From contig OZ021727.1 of the NCBI GenBank assembly GCA_963978545.1, positions 58,044,487-58,108,486 of the forward strand: 64,000 nucleotides of DNA, written 5' to 3'. Position 1 is the first letter of the stretch, and each line of letters begins with the position of its first letter. A program made the translations under genes and the position numbers. This document shows, piece after piece, positions 1-10,399 of this stretch. Below the pieces are notes generated by a model, which was not told where the DNA came from, did not search any database, and saw nothing but the letters and a program-made list of their open reading frames with translations. This stretch comes from Linyphia triangularis (Eukaryota > Arthropoda > Arachnida > Araneae > Linyphiidae).

Positions 1-928
1 CTTATTATTTTATCTATAAAGGTTTTATATCGTAAATTTTTTCATAAATTTTCAAATGTATATCTTAATTTCGATGTTATGCATTTCTTTTAATTTTTCT
101 TTTTGTATATATGGTTTTGTGATTTCACAGCCAAAGAAAAGACTGACAAATGATCTAAAAAAATCGTTAATGTCTCATTTAGTTGCATTCAAATTTAGCT
201 GGACATTCAAGTAAAATAAACAAATAAACATCATAATCAAATAAAGTTTATGGATAGAACTAGATTTCTAATATACTAAAAATTATATTTTATGCTGAAT
301 ACGGATAAAAGAAGTCGGAGGTAAGTTGGCTAAAAAGGTAAAACACCTACCTTACCTATAACAAGAATTTCTATAATCTCGGGTTCCAATGTATAAATTC
401 TTTTCCCATTTTTAAACTCTTTGTTACATACATAAAGACATATCATCCATAAATTGTCTACAGCATACGCCAGTGATTGTAGGTCATAGGCAAATTTTAA
501 ACAGTATTAAGTATACATTCGATTTATTACTTTCAATTACCCATATGTTTACATAGGGTAAGGAAAGTATAGCATTCGGTCAAAAAAAAGTTTCGATTTT
601 TTTGCATTCTTTCATATTTTGGAACGTCCTGATTTCAAAATAGTGGTATAGAAAAATGTCTGTATGTCTGTGTATAAGTGGTCAGCGAAATTCCCACATA
701 CATTGATCTACGATGTTCAAATTTGGTGTGCGGGTTGGTGGTAGCCATGGGACCTCCCATTAAGGTTTTTGTTAAAATCGCGCATGAGCCAAAGATATAA
801 ATCATCAAAAATCATGTTTTACAGCAATATCTAAAAAACGGCTCTGACGAGTTTGATTAAAATCTCTCTGCTAATGCCTCTTAAGATGTTCTAAACTTCC
901 CCACCACCGATATTCCCATACAAATGCG

Positions 929-1105
929 GCCGACCAAACGGTATAGTGGTTAGCGTGCTAGCTTCTGGACCGCGAGGTTGCGGGTTCGAGTCCCGTGTTG
1001 GCATGGGTGTTTGTAAATGTATGTTGGCTTGTCTAATGACGAAATGTTTCGGCGCATTATAGCCCTCGTGTTGCTGACGGCGCCAGATACTCTGAATACA
1101 ACCAA
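929..1105 (+). mobile_element. tRNA-derived SINE, full length, with 14-bp TSD
   Basis: A tRNA-like head carries box A (TATAGTGGTTAGCGTG) and box B (GGTTCGAGTCCCG). It is followed by a body beginning CATGGGTGTTTGTAAATG and ending in a short ACAACCAAC tail. CCCATACAAATGCG occurs perfectly at 915-928 and 1106-1119, which is a 14-bp target-site duplication. The insertion lies inside repeat family A. The family A copy at 26661-27531 has the uninterrupted sequence at the same place (near 27203-27217), so the empty site can be seen. The head resembles a tRNA-Arg(UCU)-like gene (inference from the loop CTTCTGG/CTTCTAG). Confidence 0.92.
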
Positions 1106-1275
1106 CCCATACAAATGCGATAAAAGCGTAAGCGTAAAAAGTTGAAAAACAAATGCCTTTAACACTGAGTTCTCTGCCCTTGAGCATCAGCCATCAACGA
1201 TTGATTTTTATCTGCTTTAAGCCCAAGAAAAGACAATGTAATATTTATCGAATAACATCCTTAATTTCTCGGAGT

Positions 1276-1276
<1 letters not shown>

Positions 1277-1306
<30 letters not shown>
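1277..1306. repeat. Poly-T tract of 30
   Basis: Uninterrupted T-run inside family A copy 1. The related copy at 26661-27531 has a shorter T-run in the same segment. Confidence 0.9.
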
Positions 1307-1308
<2 letters not shown>

Positions 1309-1934
1309 CTATGTAAAAATTATTGCCAAAAATATCCCAATCAGTTTATTCTTATTTAAATAAGTGAAAATATGAAAATATTAAATAACATCCAGTATCA
1401 AATTTTAATGCAGTGACCAATATTATAGTGTAATTGAAAGTTGCGCATTGTTCCGTACCCCTAGTTTTTGATCAATTTCCATTTGATAGTTAATTTAAAT
1501 AGTTTCTCAATTATTTTATTTATTTGACATTCATTTTTATGTACTACTAATATCAGTTGTTTATATTGCTGTTAGCTAATTAAACAGAATTTTAAAACAA
1601 ATTATTCTTCATTGAGGATAAAACAAAAGGGGATACTGCAAACAATTAATCTTCTCTGAATGGAAATTGTCTGACCGGACTATAAGCAAAATCTCACTTC
1701 ATTTCTGTTCGGTAAATTAAAAGAACTGTGAAGGTATTAATAGGGGGGGGGGGGAGAGGGGGAGTGATAAGCTTTATGTTGACCAATTGCCACAGCTGAC
1801 TAGAAAACTAACGGAACAGAAATAAAAAAAAATTCGGAACTTTGATTATCTCTACTTTTATCCCTCCCATTTTGCTTTCCCTTTTAAATCTGTTTGTTGT
1901 AAAATGTCCGACAGGCAAGTATAGGTGTACAGGT

Positions 1935-2636
1935 TAGAGGTCGGAAATATTGATCAAAATAAATATCGATACTATATCGTTGCATAGAAAAAATACTATA
2001 TCGTTGCATAGAAATAATATCGATATATCGATACATGCACTTTTTATTTTATTTTATTTTCAATTTTTCGCGGAAAATTTTTACTTTTCATAAATTTCTG
2101 CCAAAATTGCTTTAGTAAATAAATTATAAAAATTGTTTTAATAAATAAATTACATTATCAATCAGAATAAATAAAATACACTTGGATGTTAAAGGATAAA
2201 TTCACATTTATTTTTAGAGAAGAAATTTTTAAATTTAGTTTACCGCATATTTTGCTGATAGAGATGTTTTTAATAATTAAAAATAGATGCCAATTTCAGG
2301 CACACGTTGGCGACAGAAACGGCGCTATGTTAATGGCTACTAATAAATTATCTTATTTTTCCATTACATTATGTTTTCCTTTTGGTTAGGGTGTAATTTT
2401 AACTCTCTCTCAGCTAAGTCCAAACTTTAATTTTGAAGTTTTTGGAAAGGGAATAAAGAAAATCGAAAAAAAAAACAAAAAAAAAAACACTTGGAACTAC
2501 AAAACCATCATTAAAAAACTAAAAATGGTTGAAAATATCGATATATCGGTGACTTATATCGATATTTTTACTGTCGATATATTTTTTTAAATATCGATAA
2601 AAATATCGTCGTATCGATTAAAATCGCCGACCTCTA
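1935..2636. mobile_element. Non-autonomous hAT-type DNA transposon (702 bp)
   Basis: The terminal inverted repeats are TAGAGGTCGG at 1935-1944 and CCGACCTCTA at 2627-2636. They are flanked by perfect 8-bp duplications GTACAGGT at 1927-1934 and 2637-2644. An 8-bp TSD and a TAGAGGTCGG-type terminus fit the hAT superfamily. The subterminal regions on both sides are rich in ATATCGATAT palindromes. On the left there is also a direct duplication of a segment reading ACTATATCGTTGCATAGAAA. No transposase is recognisable inside. A degraded relative of the interior, without ends, lies at about 18540-18760. Confidence 0.88.
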
Positions 2637-2644
2637 GTACAGGT

Positions 2645-4085
2645 TCTTGAGTAATGACATTTGAGTAAAATTCCTTCATTGGATTTCTTATTTCAAAAGG
2701 GATGGGTAAGAGTCATGTGCAAATGTAAGTTTTAAACAGGTAAAGGTATTACAATTAAACAAACCGCAGATTAGTTAGATTGAGATAAGTGAGGAAAAAT
2801 GGTGTACCAATAAACCAACAAGCTGCTTTTTTGAGCCTTTTAAATAAAGAGACAAAAAAAAAAAAAAAAAAAAAAAAAAAACACCTCTAAATATTAGATA
2901 TTGTCTACGAATAGTCCTCCACCTTATCAATATTGTTGCGCAACTTCAATGTATTGTTCAGGAAAGTTTTCACGTCAGGATATAAAAGCCATCAATATGG
3001 GGAATTTTGAGAGCTGTTTTGAAAATAGCTCAGCGTTGGCTTTTGTGGAGTCTGAATTATATCTGTATCCGAAATTGTACGCAGTGAACTTTTTTTAAAG
3101 AGTTTACTGTTATTTAGAGAAGTTTTACGAATCTTTGAAGCGAAGAATAAATTATAGTTTTCATTTTGTAAAAGTTGTGTCATCATTTTCTCTGAGGAAA
3201 TTCGCAACAATATGTACAGATATACACTTAGATGAGCGAGATTAGTTTCCGACAACTTTAATTGAATAAAATGGAAAGAAAATAATTCCTCTTTTTCTTT
3301 TGCATTAAAAAAAGTTATGTTTTAGAAAAAACACAATGAATATCTAAACGGAAATTTTATTTACATTCATTTAGAAATAAATTTAATTTTGTTAACTACT
3401 TGTCCATCAACTTTGTGGTAATATGTGCGAAGATTTTGTATGGTTCATCTGGTGATCCGTGATTTCTAACACTTAACGCTTGCTCATTTTCTTAGCATAG
3501 GTAAGAATATTTAGTTAAGAAATATTATATCGATGGTTGGACTAGAGTAATGCAAATAAATAATCAAAGAACAATAAATAATTCAAAATAAAATTAGCAT
3601 ATCTTCTCCTCTCCTTCCTCTTCCATTTCTTAATATTTCCCCGATAGAAAGCTTTGGAAAATAGAACATATGAAGGTTGATTGTCAAGATTGAAGTATGT
3701 AAAACTAAATACCTATTTTTATAAATATCGCAATAATCTTAATAGTACGGTTACTTAATTTAATTGAACAGAGTTTAACAGAATTTTATTATAATGTCCA
3801 GCGTTGCTTCTGGATATCATCTTTGAAGTTTAGCTAATTCCAAATTGATTTATTATTTCATTGAAGTATTAAACGTAGATATGCAATTAATTAACATGAA
3901 GTGGCTCTAGAAAGTCTTCGTACAGCTTAAAAATTTGTAGAAAAAGTGCTGTAGTCTGGAAATGAATTCGAATATTAACTTCAATATTTTTTTATAGAAT
4001 CTATATAAATCTGAATGAAACCTGATATTTTTAAAAGAAGTATTGAATCGTTTTATTTTTACAAAAATATAAATTCACAGAACAA
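2645..4085. other. AT-rich intergenic sequence, nothing recognised
   Basis: Apart from the A-run at 2854-2881, I see no open frame with recognisable motifs, no structured RNA and no repeat shared with the rest of the window. Confidence 0.5.
2854..2881. repeat. Poly-A tract of 28
   Basis: Uninterrupted A-run in otherwise unannotated sequence. Confidence 0.9.
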
Positions 4086-4263
4086 GGGGGGAAAAAATAC
4101 CACGAAAGTGTTTGTACACAGCAACAATATCTGATAAATTCATTAATAAAATTATTTTCTGACACTTTTTAATTTTTGCACTGTGGTGACTTTTATAAAA
4201 AAAAAAATCTATTGCCTGTAATATTTGGTTTCTCTATTCATTATAATCTATTTTCTATTTAAA

Positions 4264-4825
4264 ATGGCTCGTAGCAGTAAAGAAATAACTAACAGAAATC
4301 TAAAATTGATTGATCATATTTCGTTATAATAATAGTAGTAAATCGCTTTGACTCTCCCCCCCCCCCCCCGTATCGCAAATATAATAAATTCATTCCGTTT
4401 AACAGTTTAGTACGTAATAAAACGTTTTAAACAAAAATAAATAGAATCCAAAACCAACCAAGAAAAGTTGCTTTACAGTGTTATTTGAACGTGAAAAAGA
4501 CTTATTGTAAGAAAATTTGATAAAAATACACGTTTGTGTACAATAAAAGTTTCTTTAGATTGTACAGAAAAATTTCTGACTTCAATTTTACCTGAAACTG
4601 TTTGAAAAATAGTCATACCAGTCGGAGCTGAAGTGTTCTGGATGAAGAAAATTTTTGGTGAATGCTAAAAATAAAAACTTTATGCTATCCTTTGCAAAAA
4701 AAAAAATGATAAACAAGCTAGAAACGTATTGGAAGAGTGTCTTTTTAGTGGGAGAAAACAATTTTAAAATTTTTGGTTTCGATGATCACATGATTGTGTG
4801 GAGAAGAAAAATTGATGAACTTAAC
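4264..4825 (+). pseudogene. Tc1-like transposase, 5' part (broken)
   Basis: Conceptual translation in shifting frames follows the order of a Tc1-family transposase. The ATG at 4264 opens with MARSSKEITNRNLKLIDH, the start of the helix-turn-helix region. NQPRK and VRKFDKN-like segments near 4455-4540 correspond to the second HTH, and LPETV lies near 4590. The frame from 4655 contains SFAKKKMINKLETYWKSVFL, FGFDDHMIVWRRK and DELNQ. The catalytic stretch usually read as (W/V)DE(S/N)KF is here VGENNF, so the acidic residue is lost. The sequence stops at the TSD of an inserted element and resumes at 6278. It is a non-functional relic. Confidence 0.85.
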
Positions 4826-5521
4826 CAAGGCCGAACTGGATTGAACCAGGCCGTGACAACTAATAGTAAAGAGTGGAAACAGCCGCAGTGGACTAGTGGC
4901 GCTGCATTCCAACCAAAACAATAGCATGTGTTTTCTTTGCTTGGTCAAATACGGAAACCAATACTTTACTCAGAGGACAAAATTACTTTATTTTTAAAAT
5001 GCAAAGAGAACACGGCGAATATTGCCAAACGATAATATTAACGAATGAAATAAATTTATACACTCGCGACAATTTAATATTCATATTTCATGCAAATATG
5101 ATGTCAGAAGCCACACTACACTATCATTTATTTTAAAATTCTTTGCTTTTTGTTGATTATTACGCATCAAATATGTGACTTTGATATCTATTTTTAGAAT
5201 TGAATTGTCGATTTAAAATAAGGCCTATTTTTGAGTTTTATTTTCATTACTCTGTATGGAAACAGAGTTTGGAATCTTTGTCGTATTTTTAAAAAAATAT
5301 TAGAAATTATAAAAATTAAATTAAAAAGTCGTCGTTGGCAATTCTCGTGATTTCAGAGTTGGCAGCCATGGATATTTTTATTTTAGCTGGCGTTCTAAAA
5401 AAATTTCATCGCAGTTTTTGATTTAATTTTTTTAATTTCTAATATTTTTTACAAATAGAATTGGTGTCATCCTCATAGATTTACATTTATTAATTAATTT
5501 CATTATCATTTAAAACCAAAC

Positions 5522-5644
5522 ATGTTGAATTGTTGCGTACCACACTCTACTTCATATTCTGGAAAGAGAGCCTATGTTAAATTTCACGAATTCCCCTTGG
5601 ATCCGGATCTACGACAACGAATCTGCCTGTCAAATTTCAGCGCG
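5522..5644 (+). pseudogene. THAP zinc-finger exon fragment
   Basis: An ATG at 5522 opens a frame of about 40 codons beginning MLNCCVPHSTSYSGKRAYV and continuing KFHEFPLDPDLRQR. This is the first half of a THAP (C2CH) DNA-binding domain: N-terminal Cys, the histidine in FHEFP, and the charged LR stretch before the expected Trp. The second cysteine of the CxxxC pair appears as Ser (CVPHS). The expected W and the later AVPTIF-type half are absent, because the frame runs into the first copy of a 143-bp tandem repeat and stops at TGA (5642-5644). It lies inside the inverted-repeat element 4826-6270. THAP domains occur in P-element transposases and in host proteins. Confidence 0.65.
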
Positions 5645-6100
5645 ATTGGATGACTGCAAGTTGATTTTTTAGTATTCTGAAGATAGAAGCGTGTGTAAAA
5701 GCTACCTTTTAGTGGCAGTGACACCTCCCGAAACATGATATAATGCAACTTTATTGACAACGAATCTACCTGTTAAATTTCAGGGCGATTGGATGACGGC
5801 AAGATGTTTTTTTGAGTATCTGAAGATAGAAGCGTGTGTAAAAGCTACCTTTTAGTGGCAGTGACACCTCCCGAAACATGATATAATGCAACTTTATTGA
5901 CAACGAATCTACCTGTTAAATTTCAGGGCAATTGGATGACGGCAAGATGTTTTTTTGAGTATCTGAAGATACAAGCTTAAGTAAAAGCGACCTTTTAGTG
6001 ACAGTGAAATTTGATAGAATGCCCCCAAAATTTGATAGAATGCATTGTCATTGACATCAAATCTATCTGCCAAATTTCAGCCCGATTGATTTACGGCAAG
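5611..6100. repeat. Tandem array, 143-bp unit, about 3.5 copies
   Basis: The anchor GAAGATAGAAGCGTGTG recurs at 5679 and 5822, and as GAAGATACAAGCTTAAG at 5965, an exact spacing of 143 bp twice. A second anchor, GACAACGAATCTACCTGT, recurs four times, the last copy more diverged and offset by about 10 bp. The two middle copies are almost identical, so the expansion is younger than the surrounding Tc1 relic. The first unit overlaps the end of the THAP frame. Confidence 0.9.
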
Positions 6101-6277
6101 TGTGTTAATATCACTATATTGCAGTTTCAAATCTGGTTGGATTGCAGCGCCCCCTTGTTTTGTGGGAGAAAATGGAACTAACAACTTGTTTCCTTCGCAC
6201 CCATAGACTTTTGAAAATTGTCACGGCCTGGAGAGTGCCTTAGCGCTCGTTTTAATCCAGTTCGGCCTTGACTTAAC

Positions 6278-6755
6278 CCCAAGAAATTTGTTGGAACAGT
6301 AAGGCTCTGCAGTGGAAGTTTCCTTGTGTATGGGTACTTAACAGCATCAGAACTTGGTAGTGTTTAATGAGGAAATAATGAAATATAAACTCTGTTTGAA
6401 TATTTTAAATGATAAATTAAATTTGTCAGCTCAAAATTTGGACATTACAAATAATTTAATTTTTTATCAAAATAATAATCCGAGGATACATCATTCTCCT
6501 TCGTTGACTCTATAATTTCCCACAAAATCTTGAAACTCCACCGAAGTCGACAGATTTGAACCCAAAATAATAGATATGGAGAGAATGGCAGACCAAAGTA
6601 AGAAGACACTATATTTAAACGAAATGCCAACTAGAAACAGTAATGATGGCAAAATGAAGGAAAATTGATGCAGAAATTACAAAAATTGTGTGAAATTTAT
6701 AACCATGCTCTTAAAAGTTGTTATGAATGCTAAAAGATATCCTACGAAATACTAA
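6278..6755 (+). pseudogene. Tc1-like transposase, 3' part (broken)
   Basis: This continues the transposase interrupted at 4825. Readable pieces, in order and across frameshifts, include a NILNDKLNLSAQNLDITNN stretch, IFYQNNNP at the place of the usual FQQDNDPKH motif, a PNSTEVD-like stretch matching the usual PDLNPIE block, RRHYI, KCQLETVMMAK and KIDAEITKIV. The last codons read MNAKRYPTKY followed by TAA at 6753-6755, matching the typical Tc1 C-terminus. The catalytic D of QDN has become N. Parts of this relic also survive as stop-free stretches on the opposite strand, which are not genes. Confidence 0.85.
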
Positions 6756-7017
6756 ATATTACAATAAATACATATGTAAAGAAAGAAAAATTAAGGGTAC
6801 GAAGACTTTGGGGGATATTTTATGTGTTACTTTTAGGTTAATGATTTTTCTAAAGAAAAGTTTCACTATGCATTAAAACTATTTTACGTAGTTTTATTAA
6901 AATGAAATTAGAGATATTATTAAATAATCCCATTCTGAAGTATTAATTTTTGATGTGTATAATGTAGTATTTAATAGAAATTTGTAAGTGTGCAAACACT
7001 TTTGGGAGCCATTGTAT

Positions 7018-7707
7018 ATTACTATAATAGAATTTTCAACATAGTAATTTTTTGTTTTATTATTATCAGCTCACTTTGAAACTGACACTATTATTTTTAA
7101 AACTAGAAATAATATCCATTCAAAATAAGGGCATTTAAATTTCAATAGCAATGAAACACTATTTCACAAAAAATATAAATAAATATTTCAAATACATTTA
7201 AGTGTATATTTATGCGTCTTTAAAGAAGTATATTTCTATGTCTGTACAAAAATAAATGCGTGACAGCATAAGCTTTCACAGATACGATATGAGAGTTATT
7301 TGATATTTTGCATTTACATCGACTTTCAATCTATTTCATACTTCCAAAATGACTAGCCTGGAATTTCTAATAAATTTTAAAATAATCCTCAGACCACTAT
7401 ACAACAACAAAAAATGCTTGAATGATATTACAAGGAAATGGTGCATTTTCGTAAAGAAAAATATCTAATAATCGGTTTGAAATTTTTGATACACCCTATA
7501 GAAAAGGATGCAATGCTGTTTACACAAGAACAATTTTATTTTCTTTGAAAAAAATGTTTTCATATATTCAAAATATGAATTTTGGAAAGGGAATGTGGTA
7601 TCTGAAATGCCTTATTTTACTGCTATCTTTTTTAAGAATCGAATCGAGAAATCGAATTCTTCGAATATTTCTAATCTTAAAAGAGCTTTAACATTCACTG
7701 TTTACCA
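7018..7707. other. AT-rich sequence, nothing recognised
   Basis: There is no repeat shared with other parts of the window and no convincing coding signal. Confidence 0.5.
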
Positions 7708-8266
7708 TTAGATACTACTAATTAAGTGATAATTATTATATATTTCCCTTATTAACTGATAATTTTTAGATAATTCACTGATTAACTGATCACTGTTAGA
7801 TTTTTCATTGACTGAAAAATTTTAGGTAATTCACTTATTAATTGATAACTGTTAGTTACTTACTGATTAATAGATAGCTGTTAGAAAGTTAACTGATTAA
7901 CAGATAACTGTTAAGTAATTCACTCATCAAATGATAAATGTTAAAAAATTGACTGATTAACTGATAACGTTTGGATAGTTTAAGGATTGATAACTGTTAG
8001 TTACCTTATTAATTGATAACTGTTCGATAGTATACTGATAAACTAATAAATGTTAGATAATTCCCTTATTAACTGATAATTGTTAATAAGTGAATTATCT
8101 AACTGATAACTGTTAAAGAATTCACTTATCAATTGATAAATTTTACGAAATCCATCGATTAACTTGTAAGTAGTTCTCTGATTGATAAATGTTAGATAAT
8201 TCACTAATTATTTCAGTATTAAGTTTATTGTTTAACTGATAGCATTTAGATAATTCACTGATAACT
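7708..8266. repeat. Diverged minisatellite, ~30-bp unit
   Basis: About 18 imperfect copies of a unit close to TTAGATAATTCACTGATTAA plus CTGATAACTG. Units differ by substitutions and small indels. One stretch near 8083-8101 reads the motif in inverted orientation (TAATAAGTGAATTATCTAAC). There are no distinct spacers, so this is not a CRISPR-like arrangement. Confidence 0.88.
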
Positions 8267-8539
8267 ATAATATAAAACATCGTATTTTAAATTTCATTGA
8301 AATTCAGAAACTCAGATCTATGGTGGTATATTGTATAAATAGATGTAATATTTATGTGACAATAACTGTCTCAATCCTCATATGAAGCATATATGTAATG
8401 TCCCTACATTTGATTCTCGAAAAGTTTAGCTTTCAAGTATTGAGAGTAAAATATCGGTATTCACTACTTCACTCTGTTTTTGGGGAGTTAATACGTAATG
8501 GAAAAGAACAATATCATTTCTCACTTCCCCACCAGTATT

Positions 8540-9240
8540 CTAATATATTCCACAGCTAATTAAGTTCTCCTGCACAGCTGTTCGATTGAGAGCGGGTTAT
8601 AATTATGCGAGGGTACTTTTAATGTAGCGCCCGGGCAGATTAAAATATTAATATATCCGACTTCAAAATGAATCCATTTTATGCGGGGGCTGGCAACAGC
8701 ATAAAGAGTCGTCTTCTAGGCTGAGAACAAAATAAAATTCATATTCATGCAAATTTTCGTTATTGCGTACTGAGCTTGCAATTAAAGCGATGCAGAAACA
8801 CAGAAGGGTTCGGAACTAATTATTAAGGCATGCCCCCCCCCCCCCCTTCTCCCTAACAAGGCGAACACAATAATTATTAACCAGCGCGATTCGACCTTTA
8901 ACACTAATTGAAGGACATCCCGTTTGTTACCCACCAATTTAGGTGTGCGAGTCATTAGGAGAAGGAAAGAAACAACTCACCTCGTCTCAAACATCGGGCG
9001 GGAAATTTAATGAGGAAACTGCAAAGGGAGAGAAGGAGGGATTTCTTTTTCTAAAAATAAGCAATTAAGCCTTTTAAAATTTTTGAGATTTAATTGAGGC
9101 GCATAGAAAACAGCTCACGTGTAAGGGAATTTTCAGTTCGCGGACTGTGAAGCAATTAAAAGGCTCTTTTAATTTGGGCGAGAGTTTCTCTTTGCATCAT
9201 TATGTTGGAGGTGTAGGGGTGGAGTAGATTTGATTTGGCC
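8540..9240. promoter_or_regulatory. Candidate conserved non-coding block
   Basis: This block is richer in GC than its surroundings and free of recognisable transposon sequence. It has many homeodomain-type cores (CTAATTAAG, TTAATTAT, TAATTGA), an octamer-like TTCATGCAAATT near 8742, and an E-box-like CAGCTG. Its look (unique, balanced composition, clustered binding-site cores) is that of a developmental enhancer, but this is inference without any comparison. Confidence 0.28.
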
Positions 9241-10302
9241 AACCCCACTGCACATGACCTCGGAAAGAGGTTTTTAATTTATTTTAAAAGGTTTTTTTAT
9301 CCACCTACTTTCTTGTATATGTATTAAAGAAATAGAAATGGGAAGAGTGGGATTTTTAATGTTACAGGCTATTATTTCTGGCATTTTAAATGCGTAATTT
9401 AAGGTTCTATGATGTTGGTTTGTAATTTAAGATGTGGGAAAGAATCATTAAGAAACATATGTAAGCGCATTATCTATGGACGTTTTTGCATATAAGGTTA
9501 AATTCCAGAGTGTAATTTCTTGTTCAATTGTAACTTTCTTTGATAGCATTATGGAATATGAAGTCACAAAAGCAGTATGTTTGGTTTCTATGATCGAATA
9601 TCATGCATTATGTGGAAAATCATTGATAACAGTTTTTTTTTTTTTGCTAAATTGTTTTATTCTGTAATTTGACACAGGAATAACTAATGTCAAAATATCC
9701 AGTTTTGATATACAAGTCAGAAAAAATTTCAAAACTTATTCGCGACTAGGCTAAATAATTTGTAATATTTTAAAATTTTTATTTCTAACTGCTCATCTTA
9801 ACTTTAATTAACTCTTTACCAACCATGTATAATGACCTATTTTGATAGATTTGTGACATGAGTTGTTCTTGTGTCATGGAAAAGTATACATGATTTTGCC
9901 TACAGGTTTAAAAGGAGTCTTCAGTCTATCACTGTCGCAAACACATTATTCTTCATTTTTCTATTGCAATATGCCGGGGCATTGCTTTAAAACATATGAA
10001 TTTTTCTATCAGATATAATAAAGTAATGTTAGCTCATCAACAAAATTTAAATGGAGAATAAGCTGGTGTTTTATTTTTATTGGTAGTATTTTTAAAAGAT
10101 TAATAATCGCAGTAGAACAACAACTCTGACCAATATCGCTTGACATTGACCAATTTCCGATGTAGTGGTACGTTGTAAACCAGTCATTGTTACCGATATT
10201 GGTTAATATCAACTAGTGCTGGATAAAATATACCGGAAGCTTTGAAATGTTGAGGCACAGTTTTAAAATTGCAATATTTTATTTATAAGGAAAGACTGAG
10301 GA

Positions 10303-10399
<97 letters not shown>

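Larger units (their letters stand above)
538..1464 (+). repeat. Interspersed repeat family A, copy 1 (carries a nested SINE)
   Basis: This is the most complete copy of a repeat that recurs in both orientations through the window. It starts at ACCCATATGTTTACATAGGG, followed by a GCATTCGGTC motif. The interior contains a GTAGCCATGGGACCTCCCAT block and a block reading GCCATCAACGATTG. It ends at CCCCTAG; on the reverse strand this end reads CTAGGGGTACGGAAC and continues with CAACTTTCAATTACACT, which is shared by most copies. Without the SINE it is about 740 bp. There is no coding capacity. The class is unknown; the ends do not give a clear TSD. Confidence 0.75.
4826..6270. mobile_element. Candidate P-superfamily element (1445 bp) with nested inverted repeats
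   Basis: The termini are a perfect 17-bp inverted repeat, CAAGGCCGAACTGGATT at 4826-4842 and its complement at 6254-6270. Two further inverted blocks lie inside: CCAGGCCGTGACAA (4846-4859 versus 6218-6231) and GGCGCTGCATTCCAACCA (4898-4915 versus 6134-6151, one mismatch). ACTTAAC flanks both sides (4819-4825, 6271-6277). Shifting the left edge by one base gives an 8-bp duplication, ACTTAACC. It sits inside the Tc1 transposase, whose reading resumes on the far side. It contains a THAP-type exon piece and a 143-bp tandem array. CA termini, a 7-8-bp TSD and a THAP exon suggest the P superfamily (inference). The element's reality is much surer than its class. Confidence 0.8.
4086..7017 (+). mobile_element. 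Degraded Tc1/mariner element, split by a later insertion
   Basis: The outer limits are an imperfect inverted repeat. GAAAGTGTTTGTACAC near 4104-4119 matches the reverse complement of GTGTGCAAACACTTTTGG near 6989-7006, and the right end continues GAGCCATTGTA, as is usual for Tc1-type termini. Between them lies a Tc1-family transposase in pieces (4264-4825 and 6278-6755). With the 1445-bp insertion and one copy of its 7-bp duplication removed, the element is about 1.48 kb, the usual size for this group. Many frameshifts and stops show it is long dead. Confidence 0.75.

Noticed and set aside
951..1010. tRNA-like sequence on the plus strand (also at 43446-43519 and 48545-48625)
   Set aside because: These are heads of SINEs with TSDs; the acceptor and anticodon stems do not pair well, so they are not tRNA genes.
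4826..6270. First read as the 3' part of the Tc1 element
   Set aside because: The Tc1 frame stops at the TSD and resumes after 6277, and the segment has its own TIRs, so it is a separate insertion.
7708..8266. Regularly spaced short repeats resembling a CRISPR array
   Set aside because: Units are contiguous and diverged, there are no unique spacers, and the DNA is eukaryotic.
10009..10212. 67-codon minus-strand open frame near the (AT)n tract
   Set aside because: Length expected by chance and no motif.
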